A stretch of 64,000 bases of DNA from contig USHV01000002.1 in the NCBI GenBank assembly GCA_900554695.1, forward strand, positions 56,088 to 120,087, written 5' to 3'. The notes below the pieces were generated by a model. That model worked only from the letters and a program-made list of their open reading frames with translations, made no database searches and was not told the DNA's origin. Positions 28,138 to 37,135 of the stretch are shown one piece after another (within the stretch, counting starts at the first letter, position 1; each line of letters starts with the position of its first letter). A program made the translations under genes and the position numbers. The DNA is from an uncultured Prevotella sp. Its GTDB lineage: Bacteria; Bacteroidota; Bacteroidia; Bacteroidales; Bacteroidaceae.

Positions 28138-30258
28138 TCACTTCACATACTTCTTTCCATTGACAATGTATATGCCATGACCGAGGCTGTTGATGTCGCG
28201 TCCGAGATAGCGTCCGTCGATGCTGTACACACGGTTGTCAGCCTTCTTAGTTACGTCGGTCACTACTTTATCTATTCCGTCGGTCTCCGGGACGTACACT
28301 CTTACGTCGTCTATGAAGAAACGTTTGGCAGCAATGAACTCCAGCAAGCCTGTTCCGACAGTCTCAAGAGGTATGGTTATTGTACTCCACTTGCCTTCGT
28401 CAAAGGTGTATGTACCGAGATTTGTGCCTCCGAAGTATATGTCGAGCGTGTTGTCATCGCCACTCCAAGGAGCCGCAACGATGGTAAGCACTGCTCCACT
28501 CTGCACTTCAAACTCAGGAGAAGTCACAATACCGGCATTCTTACTGTTACCGATACGCATACATTCGTCACCACCATAAAGATTGTTTCCGGTCCAACCG
28601 GCCACATCACTTACCAGTGCAGAAGATGCAATCGAGCCACTCCACAGTCCGTCATTACCGCCGGTGCCGTTACATTCATTGAATGTCTCGTGGAAGAATT
28701 CGGTTTCTGTCGGAGTGACATCAGACGGTTCGTCTCCCAACTTGAACTTAAACGACACAGTTCCGTCATCGTTTCGTGTGATGCCATACACCGTCTTGTT
28801 CATCAACTTGCTGCCATCTGTATTCGTATTATAGAGAATGGCTTTTGGAGTTGATGTATTGCTGAGACTGTTGTTATCTTCATAAGGATAAGGATCGCCG
28901 GCAAGATCGTCTGCGTCAAGGCCTCCCCCGTAATTGTACATACCATCCGAATTATCGGCATGGAATATCGTACAGCGCTGACGCGACGCACTTGTGTTCA
29001 CCGTATTGTTGTTCCATACAGTCTTATTATAATCCACATGCATTATAAGAAGGCCGTCACCATATTGTGCTGCATCCCATCCCGTGCGCTGACGGTTCTC
29101 CAGAATGTAGAACTCATCCTTGTGATTGTCATTATATATAATGTATGCATCGCCGCCTTCGCTTGTAGGTTTCAGGTTGTTCACCTCCGTTTCTTCTGTC
29201 AGCTCGACAGGAGTGAGCCATCCGGCAACCCATTTTTCGTATGCAGTATATCCTGAAGGCACGAAGCTATCGCCATTGTAATTGCCGTAATCCATCAAGT
29301 CCCATGCCGACATACCGAAGTTATGACGGTTAGCATCATAAATATCAGGATAGCCAAGACAATGAGAGAACTCATGGCAGAAGGAACCTATACCGTCAAC
29401 AACGTCAGGATAGCCGGGCGAATTATAATCTTTCGTCATCTCACAACTGCACGCATAAGTATTTACCATGACTCCGTCGAGTGTCAGAGGACGACCATAG
29501 TCGCTGCTATACAGATTCCACATGTGCGGCCATACGGTATTCTCACCACCACCTGAAGCCTCACCAAGTCCGGCATAAAGAACGAACACCTGGTCCACCA
29601 TGCCGTCTCCGGCCCAGTCATAGTCAGCGAAATTAACCAGACTATCTACTGCAAGACATGCCTCAGCCACCATTTCACCGGGATGAGCATCGCCAGACCA
29701 GTTGTTCTGACCGTAATAAGAATAAGTTTTCGTAAGCGTAACAGGACCCACTACGTCGAAGTCGAGTTCGAACATTCCGTTGCTCTGATCTTTGAAATAG
29801 TCGCTCACGCTACCGCGGAAACCGTCGTCTGTAGTGAAACCCGGTTCGTTTGCCACTCTCTGATAAAAAGCATTGTCATGATTGCTTTGGAATTTCTTGT
29901 TAGAGAACTGCACAAGTATGATCAATCCTTTCTTCTTTCCGGAAAACACATTGCCTACTCCTCCGACACGTTTCGGAGCCTGCTGTCTGATCACAGCGTT
30001 CATTTTGCTGCGACGCTGAGCCGCACGGCTGTTCAGCAAAGTCATATCCGCCTCACGATAAAGACCGTCTTCACCGGCAATATACTTTTTTCCATCATCC
30101 GTAACAAAATAATGCATGGTTTCATCACCCACCAGTTGTGCCGTCACCTCCGTGCCGTCGACTAGTTTAAGCGTCTTAACAACTCCCCGCTTTGCAGGAA
30201 CTGCATAAGAAGCCATAACAAAAGCTGCCATAAAGACAGCCAAAAACAATCTCTTCAT
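28138..30258 (-). CDS. Secreted M6-family metalloprotease
   Basis: A 706-residue zinc protease related to immune inhibitor A. A signal peptide (MKRLFLAVFMAAFVMASYA) and an N-terminal propeptide-like region are followed by the M6 domain. The zinc motif is HEFSH at 295-299 (GIGSFCHEFSHCLGYPD). A choice-of-anchor-like beta domain follows (about 530-670: FHETFNECNGTGGNDGLW). The tail RVYSIDGRYLGRD then HGIYIVNGKKYVK is a typical C-terminal signal of Prevotella-type secreted proteins. It probably digests host or dietary proteins outside the cell; substrate unknown. It has its own promoter and is divergent from the OPT transporter, which could import peptides it releases. Confidence 0.92.
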   Translation of the reverse strand: MKRLFLAVFMAAFVMASYAVPAKRGVVKTLKLVDGTEVTAQLVGDETMHYFVTDDGKKYIAGEDGLYREADMTLLNSRAAQRRSKMNAVIRQQAPKRVGGVGNVFSGKKKGLIILVQFSNKKFQSNHDNAFYQRVANEPGFTTDDGFRGSVSDYFKDQSNGMFELDFDVVGPVTLTKTYSYYGQNNWSGDAHPGEMVAEACLAVDSLVNFADYDWAGDGMVDQVFVLYAGLGEASGGGENTVWPHMWNLYSSDYGRPLTLDGVMVNTYACSCEMTKDYNSPGYPDVVDGIGSFCHEFSHCLGYPDIYDANRHNFGMSAWDLMDYGNYNGDSFVPSGYTAYEKWVAGWLTPVELTEETEVNNLKPTSEGGDAYIIYNDNHKDEFYILENRQRTGWDAAQYGDGLLIMHVDYNKTVWNNNTVNTSASRQRCTIFHADNSDGMYNYGGGLDADDLAGDPYPYEDNNSLSNTSTPKAILYNTNTDGSKLMNKTVYGITRNDDGTVSFKFKLGDEPSDVTPTETEFFHETFNECNGTGGNDGLWSGSIASSALVSDVAGWTGNNLYGGDECMRIGNSKNAGIVTSPEFEVQSGAVLTIVAAPWSGDDNTLDIYFGGTNLGTYTFDEGKWSTITIPLETVGTGLLEFIAAKRFFIDDVRVYVPETDGIDKVVTDVTKKADNRVYSIDGRYLGRDINSLGHGIYIVNGKKYVK

Positions 30259-30312
30259 CTATAAAATAATATTTAGTAATTATCAATATTCAATAATATC
30301 AAAAAGAGCATG

Positions 30313-30345
30313 CAAATATAACAAAATTATTTTTATTCGAGCAAA
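30313..30345 (-). promoter_or_regulatory. Promoter of the M6 protease gene
   Basis: Minus strand TTTG (30342-30345), 21 bp, TATATTTG (30313-30320), giving a leader of about 50 nt. Confidence 0.7.
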
Positions 30346-30392
30346 AAGCTGAAAAATGTCATTGATTTATTGGCATTTATATCAAATTGGAG

Positions 30393-30400
30393 TACCTTTG
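30393..30400 (+). promoter_or_regulatory. -7 element of the OPT transporter gene
   Basis: TACCTTTG, a perfect TAnnTTTG, 96 bp upstream of the start codon. The region is divergent with the protease promoter. Confidence 0.55.
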
Positions 30401-30495
30401 TACAGTGAATGAGACATAAATACATTTATGCCATTCTGATATACACTATGCGGCAAACGTAGGAAAAGAATATAATAAATCATACAAATAAGATT

Positions 30496-32481
30496 ATGAC
30501 AGAAAAAGAAAAAGAAACAGTTAGTCTGCCGGAGAACGCGTTCAGAGAACTGAAGGACGGTGAGAGCTACCGTCCGATAATGGATCCTAAGAGGCAATAT
30601 CCGGAAGTAAACGCATGGTCTGTGACATGGGGAATACTGATGGCAATAGTATTTTCGGCCGCAGCCGCTTATTTAGGACTGCGTGTCGGTCAGGTGTTCG
30701 AGGCAGCCATACCTATCGCAATCATCGCGGTCGGTGTGTCAACGGCAGCAAAGCGCCACAATCCTTTAGGCGAAAACGTGATCATACAGAGCATCGGCGC
30801 ATGCTCGGGAGCCGTTGTTGCCGGCGCCATATTCACCCTTCCGGCCATTTACATCCTGCAAGCCAAGTATCCGGAGATGAGTGCTTCGTTCCTCAAAGTG
30901 TTCATATCGTCGCTCCTCGGAGGTATAATCGGAATTCTGTTCCTCATTCCTTTCCGCAAATATTTCGTAAGCGACATGCACGGAAAGTATCCTTTCCCCG
31001 AGGCAACTGCCACAACCCAGGTATTGGTTAGCGGTGCCAAGGGCGGCAACCAGGCCAAACCGCTGCTCTTCGCGGGTCTCGTGGGCGGACTGTACGACTT
31101 CATCGTTGCCACGTTCGGACTGTGGAACGAGAACTTCACAACACGTATCGTAGGCTTTGGAGAGACGATAGCCGAGAAAGCGAAGCTCGTCTTCAAGGTC
31201 AACACCGGCGCCGCAGTATTCGGACTCGGTTATATCGTGGGTCTTAAATATTCGCTTATAATCTGCATCGGTTCGTTTGCTGTGTGGTGGGTCATCATTC
31301 CTCTGATGTCAGTCATCTTCCACGACCAGGTTCTGAACACATGGAATCCTGCCATAACCCAGACAGTGGGCAGCATGAGTCCAGAGACAATATTCAATGA
31401 ATACGGCAAGAGCATAGGTATCGGAGGCATAGCCATGGCCGGCCTTATAGGTATAATAAAGTCGTGGGACATAATAAAAGGTGCAGTGACACTGGCCGCC
31501 AAGGAAATGAAAGGCAAGAGCACAGACGACAAGAAACAGCTCCGCACACAGCGCGACCTGTCATTCAAAGTCATCGCAATAGGCTCAATAGTCACTCTTC
31601 TGGTGACATTCATTTTCTTCTGGTTCGGCATCATGGACGGCAACCTTATGTTTGCGGTTGTCGGAATACTGCTTGTGGCAGTCATAGCATTCCTCTTCAC
31701 CACCGTCGCAGCCAACGCCATAGCAATCGTGGGCAGCAATCCTGTTTCGGGAATGACGCTCATGACGCTCATTCTTGCGTCGGTTGTCATGGTGGCAGTA
31801 GGTCTTAGAGGTGTCAGCGGAATGGTTGCCGCGCTCATAATGGGCGGCGTTGTCTGCACGGCATTGTCAATGTCGGGCTGCTTCATCACCGACCTCAAAA
31901 TAGGTTACTGGCTCGGAACTACACCAAAGAAGCAGGAGTCGTGGAAGTTCCTCGGCACACTTGTATCGGCAGCGACCGTAGGCGGCGTGATGATATTGCT
32001 CAACAACACTTACGGATTCTCCAGCGGTCAGCTCGCAGCTCCGCAGGCCAACGCCATGGCAGCCGTGATAGATCCGCTCATGAACGGCATCGAGGCACCG
32101 TGGATTCTCTATATCATCGGTGCGATAATCGCCATTGTACTCACTCTCTTCAAGGTTCCGGCCATAGCATTCGCACTTGGAATGTTCATCCCGATAGAGC
32201 TTAACACTCCGCTGCTTGTAGGTGGTATCGTAAGCTGGTACGTGACATCACGCTCCAAGGATCAGGAAGTGAACAACAAGCGCGGCGAGAAAGGCACGCT
32301 CATTGCCAGCGGATTCATTGCCGGCGGCGCGCTGATGGGAGTACTGAGTGCTCTGTTACGCTATCTGGAATTCAACCCGATTAACGAGAAATGGCTCGCC
32401 AATCCGCTGTCTGAAGTATGCTCTCTCATTGCATACGCACTGTTGATAACTTACTTCATCAAGGCATCAAAGACGAAATAA
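30496..32481 (+). CDS. OPT-family oligopeptide transporter
   Basis: A 661-residue inner-membrane secondary transporter of the OPT superfamily (bacterial peptide or metal-chelate branch). About fifteen hydrophobic helices are visible. Conserved family segments include YRPIMDPKRQYPEVNAWSVTWG at the start (split here as YRPIMDPKRQYPE and VNAWSVTWG), LGLRVGQVFEAAIPIAIIAV, GKYPFPEATATTQVLVSG and ITDLKIGYWLGTTPKKQE. Length fits the family. Imports peptides or chelated metals with protons; the exact substrate is unknown. Monocistronic. Confidence 0.94.
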   Translation: MTEKEKETVSLPENAFRELKDGESYRPIMDPKRQYPEVNAWSVTWGILMAIVFSAAAAYLGLRVGQVFEAAIPIAIIAVGVSTAAKRHNPLGENVIIQSIGACSGAVVAGAIFTLPAIYILQAKYPEMSASFLKVFISSLLGGIIGILFLIPFRKYFVSDMHGKYPFPEATATTQVLVSGAKGGNQAKPLLFAGLVGGLYDFIVATFGLWNENFTTRIVGFGETIAEKAKLVFKVNTGAAVFGLGYIVGLKYSLIICIGSFAVWWVIIPLMSVIFHDQVLNTWNPAITQTVGSMSPETIFNEYGKSIGIGGIAMAGLIGIIKSWDIIKGAVTLAAKEMKGKSTDDKKQLRTQRDLSFKVIAIGSIVTLLVTFIFFWFGIMDGNLMFAVVGILLVAVIAFLFTTVAANAIAIVGSNPVSGMTLMTLILASVVMVAVGLRGVSGMVAALIMGGVVCTALSMSGCFITDLKIGYWLGTTPKKQESWKFLGTLVSAATVGGVMILLNNTYGFSSGQLAAPQANAMAAVIDPLMNGIEAPWILYIIGAIIAIVLTLFKVPAIAFALGMFIPIELNTPLLVGGIVSWYVTSRSKDQEVNNKRGEKGTLIASGFIAGGALMGVLSALLRYLEFNPINEKWLANPLSEVCSLIAYALLITYFIKASKTK

Positions 32482-32503
32482 CATTTCAACAAGACACATA
32501 AAA

Positions 32504-32566
32504 CGGCCCGGCAGGCATACGTCGACAGCATCGCAACGATGCAGAAAAGACGCTCCTGCCGGGCCG
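32504..32566 (+). terminator. Long hairpin after the OPT gene
   Basis: Arms cggcccggcagg (32504-32515) and cctgccgggccg (32555-32566) form a perfect 12-bp stem. The loop holds a second small hairpin (gcatcg / cgatgc). There is no T run, so its strength as a terminator is uncertain. Confidence 0.55.
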
Positions 32567-32982
32567 CTCTGTATATATTGACTTCCGACACGGGGAAAGC
32601 ATCACAACAATAAAGCACTTACAGACATTCGGTACGGACACACGTTAAAACCGTACATAATGATATCACGGAAGTATTTTTGGCTTAATGGAAATTACGA
32701 GTGGAGCGGTTATAATAAAAACAGCGGGGTAAACCCAAATCGATCATTAGACCGCATACGGTTTTATATATTTTATGCATTCATGCTTTCAGCCGTCTTT
32801 CTGTTTTCTATTGGCCTCTTTTCGTTCGATTTTTCTTGACATAGCCCTCTATGCCTGCAAAAAATACAACGAAAATAAGCTCAATATAAAGCAAAAATAC
32901 TGACTGAAATCTAATGACCGATTCGGGTTAACTTCCGGATAAGCATTGTTTTCTTCTGTTCAGATGAAAACGATATAAACCA

Positions 32983-33442
32983 CTTTCAAATTGTAACCGG
33001 ATTCTTATTTTTCGGTCTGAGTTTCCCGATATACCCCAAAAAATAAGCGAGTATTTGCGAATGGTCATTCCTTTAGTCGCAAATACGCGAATTATAAGAG
33101 GCTTACATAAAACACTGAATATCAATGATTTATGTTTAACGAGCATTTTATCGTCTTGCGAAAAGCACCATTTTGGCTTACGAAATGGCCCATTTTATGG
33201 GATGAAAAGCACCATATCGCACCACAATATAGGCTTTATCGGACTGCGAAATGGGCTTTATCAGAAAACAAGATAAGTATTTTCGGACTACGTTACGGGG
33301 TATATGAAGCTGTCGTTCGGGCTGAAATAGCCTCCATAAGGCGTGATTTAACATCCATTCACACCTCTTTCGCGAAAATATTTTGTCAAAATTATGTCAA
33401 GAAAAATCGTAAGTTCGTTTTCTGAGTTTCCTCCAAAAATAT
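32983..33442 (-). repeat. Dispersed intergenic element, copy 3 (inverted)
   Basis: Reverse orientation relative to the copy at 9541. From left to right: the end segment ctttcaaattgtaaccgg; tataccccaaaaaataagcg; hairpin arms cgagtatttgcg and cgcaaatacgcg; seven 22-bp units at exactly 33134-33287; acggggtatatg; and the core ttttgtcaaaattatgtcaa (about 33380-33400). It sits between the convergent OPT and helicase genes. A stray match to part of the core, tttttcttgac, lies at 32829-32842. The remaining sequence from 32567 to 32982 shows nothing else. Confidence 0.9.
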
Positions 33443-33511
33443 GATGAAACTGTGTTTTCATCCGACATGACCGCCCATTCCATATTATATTATAACAAAA
33501 TCCTTATTATA

Positions 33512-33543
33512 ACAAAAAACGGTACACAACATCGTGCACCGTT
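33512..33543 (-). terminator. Terminator of the helicase-exonuclease gene
   Basis: On the minus strand, acggtgcac (33534-33542) pairs with gtgtaccgt (33519-33527), one wobble pair, followed by a T run. Confidence 0.75.
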
Positions 33544-33564
33544 CATAATCATAACGTCATATTC

Positions 33565-36255
33565 TCAGTCGAACAACTTCTGTAGCGGTATCATGAAACG
33601 TGTGAGATACTGCCTGTGCTCTTCGTTATGATAGTCGCGCCGCGTAGTGCAGTAAGAGACATAAAGCCTGCGTTTGGCGCGCGATATCGCGACATAGAAC
33701 TTCCTCGCGTCCTCCTCCATCATCGCCCTATCGTTCAGACTGAAGAAATTTGGGATTCTTCCTTCTATCGCGTCGAACACAATCACGTTGTCAAACTCCA
33801 GTCCTTTCGCCTTGTGTATGGTGGTCACGAAGATGCGTTCCTTCAGACTTGCACTGTTGCATAGGTCGGCTTCCTTAAAGGTGTTTATCTCCATCATATA
33901 CCGCCCGAGCTGTTCGGCAAGCGAGGGATATTCGGAAGCGTCGATGACATCAGTCGAAAGAAAACCCACGATATAGTCGATGTTCCTTACAGGAAGTATT
34001 GTTCCGTTATCAACAAGATTATCATAAAAATGCAACATCTCGCCGACAAGCACCGGACGGTCTCCGTTCCGTCCACGGTCGTACATCGTATGCCTTGCCC
34101 TGCGATAAAACTCCGCATAGCGGCGACGCAGTGCCGAGACATAGTCGGCCACCCGACGGTCGTTAAGAAAGCGCCGCTGCTCCTCTATCATTGTGCGCGC
34201 CTTACCGTAGCAATGGTTCACGACACTGCACGTGGCCGCCACATCCTCATCGGCAAGATGTGAGTTGCTGCCTTCCAGACCGAGCACCGCAAGCAGATAC
34301 TTCAGCTTGTGCTCCTTCAGTTCTGGTTCAAGCAACCTCACGAGTCTGAGCGAGTCGAGATAGCGCGGACAGCGTTTGCGAAGCTCCACTCCACTGCCAC
34401 AGCGTTTCAGATTGTTCTCAAGGATATTGTAGTCGTAGTCGGCGTTGTGGCCGAGGAGTACGCTGTCGCCCACATAATCCATAAACCTGAGCAGCGCTTC
34501 CTTTCTGTCGAGCAGTTCGTGGTGGCGCATCTCTTCTATAATAGGATTCTCCACATCGCCCAGCATGCGCGGTATCTCCCTGTCGGTGGCGATGAACAGC
34601 GACAAGGCAGAACCTTCCACAATCTTTCCATGGCGCATTTTCACGGCAGCAATCTGCACTATATCGTCTTCAAAGACATTGAGCCCGGTGGTCTCTGTGT
34701 CGAATATCACAATATCAGAATTGTCGTAAACCGATACGAATTCCTGCAGATACGTGCCGTCGGCGTCGTATTCCACGAGGTCGGCAGGCGATATGGCACG
34801 GTCGAGAAGAGCACGGACAAACCTACGCGCAGTGGAATTCTGGGCGAACACTTTCAGCAGCCGCGCCCACGCTATGAAGTTATTGCCGTTGGCAAGTATG
34901 TTGAGATGAGCAAGCAAAAGCTTCACCTCCGACGACGAGAACAGGTCGGAGCCGGACACCTTGAAATGACTTATCCCGTGCTCCGTGAGCTCCGTACTTA
35001 TCAGGTCGGCGTCGCGGTTGGCGTTCACAATGACGGCCGTCGTCTGGTCCTCATATTTCAGGAACAGCTTTTCGGCTGTCTCCGCAACGTCTCTCACTTC
35101 CGAGTCATAGTTCTCGCTGCTCAATATCTTCAGCTCGTCGCCGCTGCGTTCCACATCAAAACTGTGCGACGGAAGCAGACTGCTGTCTATGCCGAGCACC
35201 TGTGAGGCATAAGTGTTGAACACCTTCAGCATATAGGCAGGCGACCTGTGATTGACGTTGAGATGATGAATGTTGCCCTCGCAACGCTTCTTCAACATTC
35301 CGAGTGTGTCTATCTTGGCGCCCATGAACGAGAATATGGCCTGCTGCTCGTCACCGAGATACATCACGGCAAGCGGACTGTCACCGCCCAGCTCATCGAT
35401 TATGGCCAGCTGCAGACGGTTAAGGTCCTGCACCTCGTCCACCTGAATCCACGGATAGCGACGGTATTCGCCGGTGCGGTCAGACGTTAGTGCGTCGTAT
35501 GTCATCACCAGAAGGTCCTCGAAATCCAACAACCGGTTGGTGCGTTTATACTCTTCATACTGATGAGCGAGCGACATCTTGCGCAACAAGGTCGATATCA
35601 TTGCCTTCGCACCATAATCGTAACCCTCGCCTTCGGAGGCGTCGCGATAGAACGATGTGTTGTCGTATATATCGGTCATTGCCTTGGCATCGAACGTCAT
35701 CTGCTGCACCTCGCATATCTTGCGCAGCGCGCTTATGTCCTCCATCTTCAGACATTCGGGATGTATGCGCAGCTCCTTAGGATGGCCGTGCCTTATCTGA
35801 TACATGAAAACCGACAGCTGCATCACCTCCGCATACTCCCTGCGGCGGCGGTTGTTCACTGTTATGTCATACTCGTCGTCGCCCATTATGCGTGCCAGAA
35901 TGCTCAGTGCATCCTCATCGTCTATCACAGACGACTCCGCAGCCACAATGCCGTTGGAGAAGAGAAAACGCGAACAGAACCTGTGCACATTGCCCACATA
36001 CACGTCGGCGGCGCCCTCATCGGTTATGTTTGCACTTATTCTGTCGGCCATGCCTCGTGCCGCACGGTTTGTAAACGTCAGACAAAGCATATCCTCGAAA
36101 GCTACTCCTTCGTCGTGAGCCTTGCGTATGCGTTCGGTCAGTATCTGCGTTTTGCCACATCCCGGTGGCGCCAGCACCAGGTGCATGCCACGCTGCGCGT
36201 CTATCACCTCCTGCTGACATGCGTCCGGCATCCAGCCTCTCGTATTCTCATTCAT
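33565..36255 (-). CDS. UvrD/Rep-type helicase with an inserted DEDDh 3'-5' exonuclease
   Basis: An 896-residue superfamily-1 helicase. Q motif DACQQEV, Walker A GCGKT (32-36), motif Ia LTFTNRAARGM, Walker B DEVQD (273-277), LGDEQQAIFSF, and VNHRSP (335) form the first half. Motif V (TTIHKAKGLEFDNV, 811-824) and motif VI (EEDARKFYVAISRAKRRLY, 847-865) lie far downstream. Between them is a complete DnaQ-like exonuclease (about 514-685). Its catalytic residues are visible: DTET (519-522), HNADYDYN (603-610), and HLADED (666-671). The protein should unwind DNA and trim 3' ends, probably in repair. It follows nagB after 57 bp, with a terminator between. Confidence 0.92.
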   Translation of the reverse strand: MNENTRGWMPDACQQEVIDAQRGMHLVLAPPGCGKTQILTERIRKAHDEGVAFEDMLCLTFTNRAARGMADRISANITDEGAADVYVGNVHRFCSRFLFSNGIVAAESSVIDDEDALSILARIMGDDEYDITVNNRRRREYAEVMQLSVFMYQIRHGHPKELRIHPECLKMEDISALRKICEVQQMTFDAKAMTDIYDNTSFYRDASEGEGYDYGAKAMISTLLRKMSLAHQYEEYKRTNRLLDFEDLLVMTYDALTSDRTGEYRRYPWIQVDEVQDLNRLQLAIIDELGGDSPLAVMYLGDEQQAIFSFMGAKIDTLGMLKKRCEGNIHHLNVNHRSPAYMLKVFNTYASQVLGIDSSLLPSHSFDVERSGDELKILSSENYDSEVRDVAETAEKLFLKYEDQTTAVIVNANRDADLISTELTEHGISHFKVSGSDLFSSSEVKLLLAHLNILANGNNFIAWARLLKVFAQNSTARRFVRALLDRAISPADLVEYDADGTYLQEFVSVYDNSDIVIFDTETTGLNVFEDDIVQIAAVKMRHGKIVEGSALSLFIATDREIPRMLGDVENPIIEEMRHHELLDRKEALLRFMDYVGDSVLLGHNADYDYNILENNLKRCGSGVELRKRCPRYLDSLRLVRLLEPELKEHKLKYLLAVLGLEGSNSHLADEDVAATCSVVNHCYGKARTMIEEQRRFLNDRRVADYVSALRRRYAEFYRRARHTMYDRGRNGDRPVLVGEMLHFYDNLVDNGTILPVRNIDYIVGFLSTDVIDASEYPSLAEQLGRYMMEINTFKEADLCNSASLKERIFVTTIHKAKGLEFDNVIVFDAIEGRIPNFFSLNDRAMMEEDARKFYVAISRAKRRLYVSYCTTRRDYHNEEHRQYLTRFMIPLQKLFD

Positions 36256-36266
36256 ATATATACAAT

Positions 36267-36304
36267 AAAAATTCCGGCCGTCACCATCGGGGTGCCGGCC
36301 GGAA
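36267..36304 (-). terminator. Terminator of the GH20-nagB unit
   Basis: Arms ttccggcc / ggccggaa (36297-36304 and 36272-36279), followed on the minus strand by a T run. It ends 12 bp before the helicase start codon, so helicase expression needs read-through or a promoter overlapping this hairpin. Confidence 0.75.
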
Positions 36305-36312
36305 CACGATGC

Positions 36313-37104
36313 TTAAAGATTGTTTTTCTCTATGTCCTTGAAGTAGCGGTAAGTGCCTATTTTCAATTCATCTGTCGCAGCCTCATCACAAACAATAATG
36401 CCGTGACGGTGCATCTGCAGCGCGCTGATTGTCCACATCTGTGTGACAGGACCTTCCACCGCAGCCTGAAGGGCGCGTGTCTTACCGTGTCCGTTGACAA
36501 GAATCATCACCTCGCGGGCATCCATCACCGTGCCTACACCCACTGTCAGGGCAAGGCGCGGCACCTTGTTGATGTCGTTGTCAAAGAAACGCGAGTTGGC
36601 GACAATGGTGTCGGTGGTAAGTGTCTTGACTCTTGTGCGCGAAACAAGCGAGCTGCCCGGTTCGTTGAAAGCTATGTGACCGTCAGGTCCAATGCCACCG
36701 ATGAACAGGTCGATACCTCCTGCCTCGGCTATCATCTCCTCATAATGGCGGCACTCTGCCTCCAGATCCTCGGCGTTGCCGTTGAGTATATGGATGTTCT
36801 CCTTCGGACAGTCGATATGGTCGAACAGGTTTGTAGCCATGAACGAATGATAACTCTCGGGATGACTTTCGGGCAGTCCTACATACTCGTCCATATTGAA
36901 GGTCAGCACATTCTTGAACGATACGCGACCTTCCTTGCACGCCTTCACCAGCGCGGCATACATACCCTTGGGCGACGATCCGGTGGGAAGTCCGAGCACA
37001 AACTTGTGGTCGGGCGTAGGATTGAATGCATTGATGCGTTCCACAACATGTTCGGCAGCCCATCTCGACAGCTGCTCATAATCTGGTTCTATAATTACTC
37101 TCAT
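36313..37104 (-). CDS. nagB: Glucosamine-6-phosphate deaminase
   Basis: A 263-residue cytosolic enzyme converting glucosamine-6-phosphate to fructose-6-phosphate and ammonia. Conserved residues fall at the same numbers as in the E. coli enzyme: Asp72 ([10 protein letters not shown]), and Asp141, His143 and Glu148 ([17 protein letters not shown]). The phosphate loop GLPTGSSP (38-45) is intact. It lies 31 bp after the beta-hexosaminidase gene on the same strand, which fits one operon for using N-acetylglucosamine from glycans. No nagA is next to it. Confidence 0.97.
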   Translation of the reverse strand: MRVIIEPDYEQLSRWAAEHVVERINAFNPTPDHKFVLGLPTGSSPKGMYAALVKACKEGRVSFKNVLTFNMDEYVGLPESHPESYHSFMATNLFDHIDCPKENIHILNGNAEDLEAECRHYEEMIAEAGGIDLFIGGIGPDGHIAFNEPGSSLVSRTRVKTLTTDTIVANSRFFDNDINKVPRLALTVGVGTVMDAREVMILVNGHGKTRALQAAVEGPVTQMWTISALQMHRHGIIVCDEAATDELKIGTYRYFKDIEKNNL

Positions 37105-37135
37105 GTCAGTTATTTATGTTTTATATTATTTTCTA

